Shown here in pieces: positions 32,629-37,178 of a stretch of 37,178 nucleotides of DNA (within the stretch, counting starts at the first letter, position 1; every line of letters begins with the position of its first letter). This DNA comes from Planctomycetota bacterium (lineage in GTDB: Bacteria > Planctomycetota > JACOTG01 > JAJDCM01). Location: the NCBI GenBank assembly GCA_029260825.1, contig JAJDCM010000423.1, positions 1 to 37,178 of the forward strand. Direction: 5' to 3'. A program made the position numbers and the translations under genes. The notes under the pieces were generated by a model. That model saw only the letters and a program-made list of their open reading frames with translations. It was not told the DNA's origin and made no database searches.

Positions 32629-33453
32629 CTATTTCTCGTCCGTCCCGGGTCGGCTCTCCACTTCCACGGGAGCCCCGACGGAAACACCCAATGTTGCGGC
32701 GGCACTGCCTCCATGGATTGCGATCTCCAGGTGGCCCGTGCTTTCCAGAAGTGCACCGAGTTCCCCGGGAGGGAAATCGGAGTAGGTGCTCTGGATCGGG
32801 ACAGGGTGAGATTCGACGTTGGATTCGACGGCAACCCTCAGATCACCTTGAAGCACTTCAACTTGCGAGAGAGTGATGTTGGTAATGAGGTTCCCGAAGT
32901 GATCGATATGAACGATCTCCCCTCGGATTCTTCCGGCCAAAACGTCGACGATCGGAGCCCGCCTGGGAAGCAAGGTTGGGGTCTTCGTCGGGGGGCCGAG
33001 GTCGTTCGGATCCAGGCCAAGAGCGAGGTGGGCTGCTATTGGCGCAAAGATGTCTCGGCCATGAAATGTAGCGCTCACCGTGGGAAGACAAAGGTCATCC
33101 CGCTCCACAACGACGATTTTTGGTGAAGAAAACTCTTCCAGGATGCCGGTCAAAACTCCGTTGTCCGGGGCAAGGAACATTCCTTGATCGGTCGAGACGC
33201 AAAGGATTCTTCGGGCCGAGCCCACGCCTGGGTCGACGACAACGATGTGGATCGTCTCGGACGGAAAATACCGGTGGGCTTCGTGAATGGCCCTCATCCC
33301 CTCGCGGATATCTTGCGGCGGGATCTCGTGGGTGATGTCAACGAGGGTGACCCGGGGAGCGAGGGTGAGAATGACCCCCTTCATGGAGGCCACGTACGGA
33401 TCCCTTGTTCCAAAATCAGTCGTGAGGGTCATGGCTCGGGGAGCTCGGGTCAC
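32629..33453 (-). CDS. SAM hydroxide adenosyltransferase (DUF62, SAM hydrolase)
   Basis: DUF62 enzymes split S-adenosylmethionine to adenosine and methionine by activating water or hydroxide. The 274-residue product has the family hallmarks: MTLTTDFGTRDPYVASMKGV at the N-terminus, DITHEIPPQDIREG, a VVVDPGVGSARR segment carrying the conserved residues, FLAPDNGVLT, TFHGRDIFAPIAAHLA and IDHFGNLITNI. Relatives include the fluorinase and chlorinase. Sequence alone does not exclude halide use, but the hydrolase is by far the commonest. The GTG start overlaps the phosphomannomutase stop (GTGA), so both are coupled. The physiological role is unclear in any organism. Confidence 0.94.
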   Translation of the reverse strand: MTRAPRAMTLTTDFGTRDPYVASMKGVILTLAPRVTLVDITHEIPPQDIREGMRAIHEAHRYFPSETIHIVVVDPGVGSARRILCVSTDQGMFLAPDNGVLTGILEEFSSPKIVVVERDDLCLPTVSATFHGRDIFAPIAAHLALGLDPNDLGPPTKTPTLLPRRAPIVDVLAGRIRGEIVHIDHFGNLITNITLSQVEVLQGDLRVAVESNVESHPVPIQSTYSDFPPGELGALLESTGHLEIAIHGGSAAATLGVSVGAPVEVESRPGTDEK

Positions 33454-34778
33454 TCCGGGGTTCCCATGAGTGGAGTGACTCGATCCCTGGCTTCACGCAT
33501 CAATTCTTTGGTCTTGGCCTCCAGAGTGAGGCGAAGGAGAGGTTCGGTGTTCGATTTTCGAACGTTGAACCACCAGTCCTCATAGGTGACGGTGATGCCG
33601 TCCAGATGATCAATCTTGCCGTCGTTGAACGTTTCTTCAATCTTCTGAATGACCCCGTCTTTGTCCTCGACGACGAAGTTCAGCTCACCGGTCGCCGCAT
33701 AGCGTCGGAGCGGCTCGACCAGGGCCGAGAGCTTTTTTCCTTCGGTGCTCATCAGATTGTAGATGGAAAGAAAGGCGATATCGGCGGAATCGGCAAAGTA
33801 GTTATCAGCAAAATAGTAGTGACCTGACAGCTCGCCCCCAAAAATGCCATCTTCCTTACGAAGTGTCGCCTTCATGAACGAATGGCCAACCCGGTCCCGG
33901 ATGGGACGCCCTCCCGCCTTTTCGATCTCTTCGGCAACCACCCAGCTTGAGCGGAGATCGTAGACCACGGCTTTTCCTGGGTTGCCTTTCAGGGCTTCCT
34001 TGGCGATCAATGCGGTGATCAGATCGCAGGGGATACTTTTTGCCTTCTCGTCAACGAAAGCCGCCCGATCTGCGTCCCCGTCATAGGCCACCCCCAGATC
34101 TGCCTTGTGCTCGAGGACAGCCTTCTTCAGGTCTTCCAGGTTTTCTTCCTTGAGGGGATTGGCCTCGTGATTGGGGAACGTGCCGTCCGGGTCAAGATAG
34201 AGAGGAATGAGGTCGCAGTTGAGTTTTTCGAAGATCTTTGGAACCGTGACCCCGGCTGTTCCGTTTCCGGCGTCGACCACGACGGTCATCTTCCGCCCAT
34301 CTTTGTGAGCGAATCGGTGGACGTGAGCCAGATAGTCCGGAAGGATGTCCACCTTTTCATGGGACCCCGGTTCGGGCACGGATTGTTGATCTTCCGTGAC
34401 CATTTGTTCGATGTCGGCGATTCCCGTGTCGTAGCTGATCGGCTTGGCCTCGGCGCGGGAAAGCTTGAATCCGATGTATTCGGCCGGATTGTGGGAAGCG
34501 GTCACGCAAAGCCCGCCGTCAGCCGAAAGGTGCCCGATGGCGAAATAGACCATGGGAGTTGTCACGAGACCGATGTCGATCACGTCGGCTCCGGCGGCAC
34601 GCATCCCGTCTGCCGCAGCTTGTGAGACCGTTTCAGCGGAGGATCTCATGTCTCGACCGATGACGTACTTCTTGCCGGACAAGAACTTCGCAAAAGCAAA
34701 ACCGATCTTGTAGGCAAGCTTTTCGTCGAGGTCTTTCTTGTAGATCCCTCGAATGTCATACGCCTTGAAAACGCTCAT
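33450..34778 (-). CDS. Phosphomannomutase/phosphoglucomutase
   Basis: This alpha-D-phosphohexomutase interconverts hexose 1- and 6-phosphates for polysaccharide or glycan synthesis. The 442-residue product shows all four active-site regions: TASHNP (93-98) with the phosphoserine S95, DGDADR (233-238) for magnesium, GELSGH (315-320) for sugar choice, and RKSNTEP (407-413) for phosphate binding. The N-terminus begins FKAYDIRGIY, typical of the PMM/PGM (AlgC/ManB) subgroup. It could supply glucose-1-phosphate for GlgC and mannose-1-phosphate for the TMTC-type enzyme elsewhere in the window; that link is inference. It is preceded by a good promoter and followed by the SAM hydrolase. Confidence 0.96.
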   Translation of the reverse strand: MSVFKAYDIRGIYKKDLDEKLAYKIGFAFAKFLSGKKYVIGRDMRSSAETVSQAAADGMRAAGADVIDIGLVTTPMVYFAIGHLSADGGLCVTASHNPAEYIGFKLSRAEAKPISYDTGIADIEQMVTEDQQSVPEPGSHEKVDILPDYLAHVHRFAHKDGRKMTVVVDAGNGTAGVTVPKIFEKLNCDLIPLYLDPDGTFPNHEANPLKEENLEDLKKAVLEHKADLGVAYDGDADRAAFVDEKAKSIPCDLITALIAKEALKGNPGKAVVYDLRSSWVVAEEIEKAGGRPIRDRVGHSFMKATLRKEDGIFGGELSGHYYFADNYFADSADIAFLSIYNLMSTEGKKLSALVEPLRRYAATGELNFVVEDKDGVIQKIEETFNDGKIDHLDGITVTYEDWWFNVRKSNTEPLLRLTLEAKTKELMREARDRVTPLMGTPE

Positions 34779-34843
34779 CGTCTTTGATCTCCGGGTCGAT
34801 TCCTCGCACGGCCGCCCTCAAGAAGGAGGGAAGGCTTTTGGCA

Positions 34844-34873
34844 TGTATATCAACTGGTGGGGTGAATTGTCAG
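34844..34873 (-). promoter_or_regulatory. Promoter of the phosphomannomutase gene overlapping the upstream stop codon
   Basis: On the minus strand CTGACA (34868-34873, five of six) and TATACA (34844-34849, four or five of six) are 18 bases apart, with TGA just before the -10 as an extended element. The -35 box contains the stop codon of the threonine aldolase gene. Confidence 0.6.
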
Positions 34874-35928
34874 GCACTTTTGGACAGTAGGATCTTCTGA
34901 AACGCTCGGATGGCCCGTTCGACGTCCGCGTCGCCCACATCTTTGTGGGTTACCAGGCGAACCACTCTGTCGCCAAACATGAACGCCGCCACGTCCTCTT
35001 CGAGAAGTCGCTGGATCAAATCCTGGGCGGTTTGAACGGTCGAAGGCAGCTCTTCGGGTCGGAGGTTCAGAAGAACGATGTTGGTGTGGACATCCTTCGG
35101 CGTGAGGTCGATCCCGGGAAGAGGAGACAGGGCCTCGGCGAGAGTCTTGGCCCGGGCGTGGTCTTTTTCGAGACGGCCCACCATCTCTTCGAGGGAAATC
35201 AGTCCGGCGGCTGCCAGGATTCCTGCCTGTCGCATTCCTCCCCCGAACATCTTTCGCATCCTCCTTGCGGAGGCGATGAACTCGTCCGTTCCAACGAGCA
35301 TCGATCCAACCGGAGCGCATAGCCCCTTCGAAAGGCAAAACATCATCGAGTCCGCGCAGGCGGCGTAGGCGCTGACCGGAATATCCGCGTGGACATGGGC
35401 ATGAAAGATCCGAGCACCATCCAGATGGATTCGAAGACCGCTTTTTCTGGCGAACCCACTCACCTCTTCCATCTCATCCAGGGGAACAACTCTCCCGCCG
35501 TAGCGATTGTGTGTGTTCTCCAGGCATAAAAGAGAAGAGCGGGGGCAATGGGGATCGTCCGGGCGAAGTGCTTGCTGAATCTGGTTGATTGAAGGAAGTC
35601 CACGTTCGTTGCGAAGAGGCCAGGTTTGAGCCAGGGAAAGCGCCGCAATGCCTCCCCCCTCGTAGAGAAAAGTATGGGAGCTTTCCTCCACGAGGACTTC
35701 GTCTCCCGGCCGAGTATGCACTCGAATGGCAATCTGGTTGCCCATCGTCCCGGAAGGAACGAAGAGAGCCTTTTCTTTTCCGGTAATTTGAGCCGCCAAG
35801 GCTTCCAGGCGATTCACCGTGGGGTCGTCCCCGAAAACATCATCGCCAAGGTCGGCGCACGACATGGCGTGCATCATCGAGGGAGTCGGTTTTGTAACCG
35901 TGTCACTTCGAAAATCGGAGACGCTCAT
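34870..35928 (-). CDS. Low-specificity L-threonine aldolase
   Basis: This PLP enzyme splits L-threonine or allo-threonine to glycine and acetaldehyde. The 352-residue product has DFRSDTVTKPTPSM at the start, GDDVFGDDPTVN, the PSGTMGNQIAI loop that binds the cofactor phosphate, ENTHNRYGG, the HLDGARIFHA Asp/Arg segment and the Schiff-base lysine K201 in CLSKGLCAPVGS. Active-site residues are therefore complete, and length is normal. Its ATG directly follows the aminotransferase stop (TAGATG), so the two are co-transcribed and probably linked in amino-acid metabolism. Confidence 0.95.
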   Translation of the reverse strand: MSVSDFRSDTVTKPTPSMMHAMSCADLGDDVFGDDPTVNRLEALAAQITGKEKALFVPSGTMGNQIAIRVHTRPGDEVLVEESSHTFLYEGGGIAALSLAQTWPLRNERGLPSINQIQQALRPDDPHCPRSSLLCLENTHNRYGGRVVPLDEMEEVSGFARKSGLRIHLDGARIFHAHVHADIPVSAYAACADSMMFCLSKGLCAPVGSMLVGTDEFIASARRMRKMFGGGMRQAGILAAAGLISLEEMVGRLEKDHARAKTLAEALSPLPGIDLTPKDVHTNIVLLNLRPEELPSTVQTAQDLIQRLLEEDVAAFMFGDRVVRLVTHKDVGDADVERAIRAFQKILLSKSA

Positions 35929-37113
35929 CTACTTCTTGCCCGCTCCGGAGTGGATTTCCTGCACTGCACGCTCGATCCGGGTGAGTGCCTCCGCCAGATT
36001 TTCTTTCGAATTGGCGTAGGAAAAGCGCAAATAGCCCTCGCCGTGAGCTCCGAAGGCAGTCCCGGCAAGGCACGCGACACCGACATCTTCAAGCATGTAG
36101 GTCTCGAGGGTTTTGCTTTCCATTCCGAGCTCTTGAACGTTCGGGAAGACGTAAAACGCTCCACTGGGAAGACGGCATTGGATTCCTTGAATTGCATTCA
36201 ACCCGTCCACCAGGAGGTCTCGTCTCTCCTTGAACTCCCGGATCATGGATTCGACTTCCGTCTGATCTCCGGTGAGGGCTTCGATCCCTGCCATCTGGGT
36301 AAACGCTGCGGTACAGGAGACCGCATTGATCTGGAGTTTGCTCATGGCCTTGGCGAAATCCGGAGGCATGATGCCGTAGCCGAGTCTCCAGCCCGTCATG
36401 GCGAACGTCTTTGAGAATCCATCGAGGAGGATCGTTCTTTCGAGCATCCCTGGGTGTTCGGTGATCGACTTGTAGTCCCCGTCGTAGACGAGGCGGGAGT
36501 AGATTTCGTCGGCGAGGATGGTGATGTCGTGTTTGCGGCAAAGTTCGGCGATCCCGAATAGAAGCTCTCCTGAGAGAACACCTCCGGTTGGATTGTGCGG
36601 AGAGTTCAAGATGAGCATCCGGGTTTTTTCCGTGATGCGGGACTCAAGGTCCGCCAGATCAAACCCGAAGTCCTTCGATTCCAGCAATGGAAGAGGGACG
36701 GATTTCCCGCCGACGTAATTGATCATGGATTCATAAATCGGAAATCCGGGATTCGGATAAATGACCTCGTCACCCCGATTGATGAGAGCCAGCAATGCAT
36801 AGAACATGATGGGTTTTGCCCCGGGGGCGACCACCACTCCATCCGCATCGAAGGTGACTCCCCGCCGTTTTCCCGCATCGTCCACGATGGCTTTTCGAAG
36901 TTCCGGGAGTCCAGCAGCAGGTCCATAATGGGTGTAGCCGGACTTGAGGGCCGAAACACCGGCCTCAACGATATTGCTGGGAGTGTCGAAGTCGGGCTCT
37001 CCGATTTCCAGGTGGATGATGCTCCGCCCCTCGGCTTCGAGTTGCTTTGCGCGAGCAAGGACCATGAAAGCGGTCTCGGTGCCCAAACGTTCCATGCGCT
37101 TTGCAAGTCTCAT
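35929..37113 (-). CDS. Pyridoxal-phosphate aminotransferase, class I/II (aspartate aminotransferase type)
   Basis: The enzyme moves amino groups between amino and keto acids. The 394-residue product has HLEIGEPDFDTP, HYGPAAGLPELRKAI, NPGFPIYE, NSPHNPTGG with N174, ADEIYSRLVYDG with D202 and Y205, the Schiff-base lysine K235 in GFSKTFAMTGWRLGYG and the substrate-binding arginine in YLRFSYA near the C-terminus. It belongs to the 1-gamma type aspartate aminotransferase group, but the substrate (aspartate, alanine or aromatic) cannot be fixed. A GGAG six to eight bases before the ATG is the ribosome site. The 65 bases upstream to the window edge show no clear promoter. Confidence 0.93.
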   Translation of the reverse strand: MRLAKRMERLGTETAFMVLARAKQLEAEGRSIIHLEIGEPDFDTPSNIVEAGVSALKSGYTHYGPAAGLPELRKAIVDDAGKRRGVTFDADGVVVAPGAKPIMFYALLALINRGDEVIYPNPGFPIYESMINYVGGKSVPLPLLESKDFGFDLADLESRITEKTRMLILNSPHNPTGGVLSGELLFGIAELCRKHDITILADEIYSRLVYDGDYKSITEHPGMLERTILLDGFSKTFAMTGWRLGYGIMPPDFAKAMSKLQINAVSCTAAFTQMAGIEALTGDQTEVESMIREFKERRDLLVDGLNAIQGIQCRLPSGAFYVFPNVQELGMESKTLETYMLEDVGVACLAGTAFGAHGEGYLRFSYANSKENLAEALTRIERAVQEIHSGAGKK

Positions 37114-37178
37114 CAGAGGTCTCCATGTAAAGAGTTGGTGAGATAAGGGTTTGCCCGGAGAATCCAGGCGATCCTGAA

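Overview
The window reads as a continuous piece of bacterial chromosome, moderately GC-rich, densely packed with genes and mostly on the minus strand. The gene set (a DUF1501/DUF1800 pair, a PcRGLX/YetA-like secreted RIFT-barrel protein, a TMTC-type membrane protein with TPRs, a large Ig-like/beta-propeller lipoprotein, a two-subunit M16 peptidase, and menaquinone/ubiquinone-type UbiA/UbiX/UbiE) together with the GKG-type MiaA P-loop suggests a Gram-negative bacterium of the Planctomycetota or a neighbouring PVC/FCB-like lineage. This placement is inference from gene content only. No rRNA, tRNA, CRISPR array or prophage was seen. The only mobile-element trace is the first 26 codons of an IS1182-like transposase cut by the left edge.

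Layout. 1-80: transposase start (minus). 138-5911: minus-strand block of a DUF3352-like exported protein, DUF1800, DUF1501 and glgC. 6148-10410: a LuxO/NtrC-type sigma-54 activator, a 50-residue membrane protein and a secreted PcRGLX-like protein (all minus). 10611-11720: nadD and a small lipoprotein with its own strong promoter (plus). 11772-15399: minus operon of an inactive M16 subunit, an active M16 peptidase and miaA, behind a predicted promoter with an unusually long leader. 15881-16744: a secreted LolA-like protein (plus). 16772-22763: six overlapping minus-strand genes, ubiE, CPBP protease, ubiX, ubiA-like, holA and mutL. 22806-24524: TMTC/TPR protein (plus), divergent from ubiE. 24605-27100: 831-residue surface lipoprotein (minus) ending in a clear intrinsic terminator. 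27691-31087: ruvB, spoIID-like, tgt (plus, each pair overlapping by 4 bases). 31088-37113 (minus): aminotransferase and threonine aldolase; then phosphomannomutase and SAM hydrolase; then an SH3-domain exported protein and a 58-residue Cys-rich protein too short for routine ORF calling.

How the genes fit together. Most are housekeeping: glycogen precursor (GlgC), NAD (NadD), tRNA modification (MiaA, Tgt), quinone synthesis (UbiA/UbiX/UbiE), replication and repair (HolA, MutL, RuvB), hexose phosphate interconversion (PMM/PGM) and amino-acid metabolism. Around them sit exported or envelope proteins of poorly known function. Start codons are often GTG or TTG, and stop/start overlaps of 4 bases (ATGA, GTGA, TTGA) are the rule, so translational coupling is likely widespread. 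Eight promoters can be proposed, several close to the TTGACA-N17-TATAAT model. Two of them (glgC, ubiE) would give leaderless or nearly leaderless mRNAs, and neither gene has a visible Shine-Dalgarno sequence.

I did not see an obviously new multi-gene system. The least explained items are the hidden Cys-rich gene coupled to the SH3 protein, the roughly 280-nt leader of the M16 operon, the small lipoprotein whose mRNA would start with a strong hairpin, and the 590-bp gap before ruvB.
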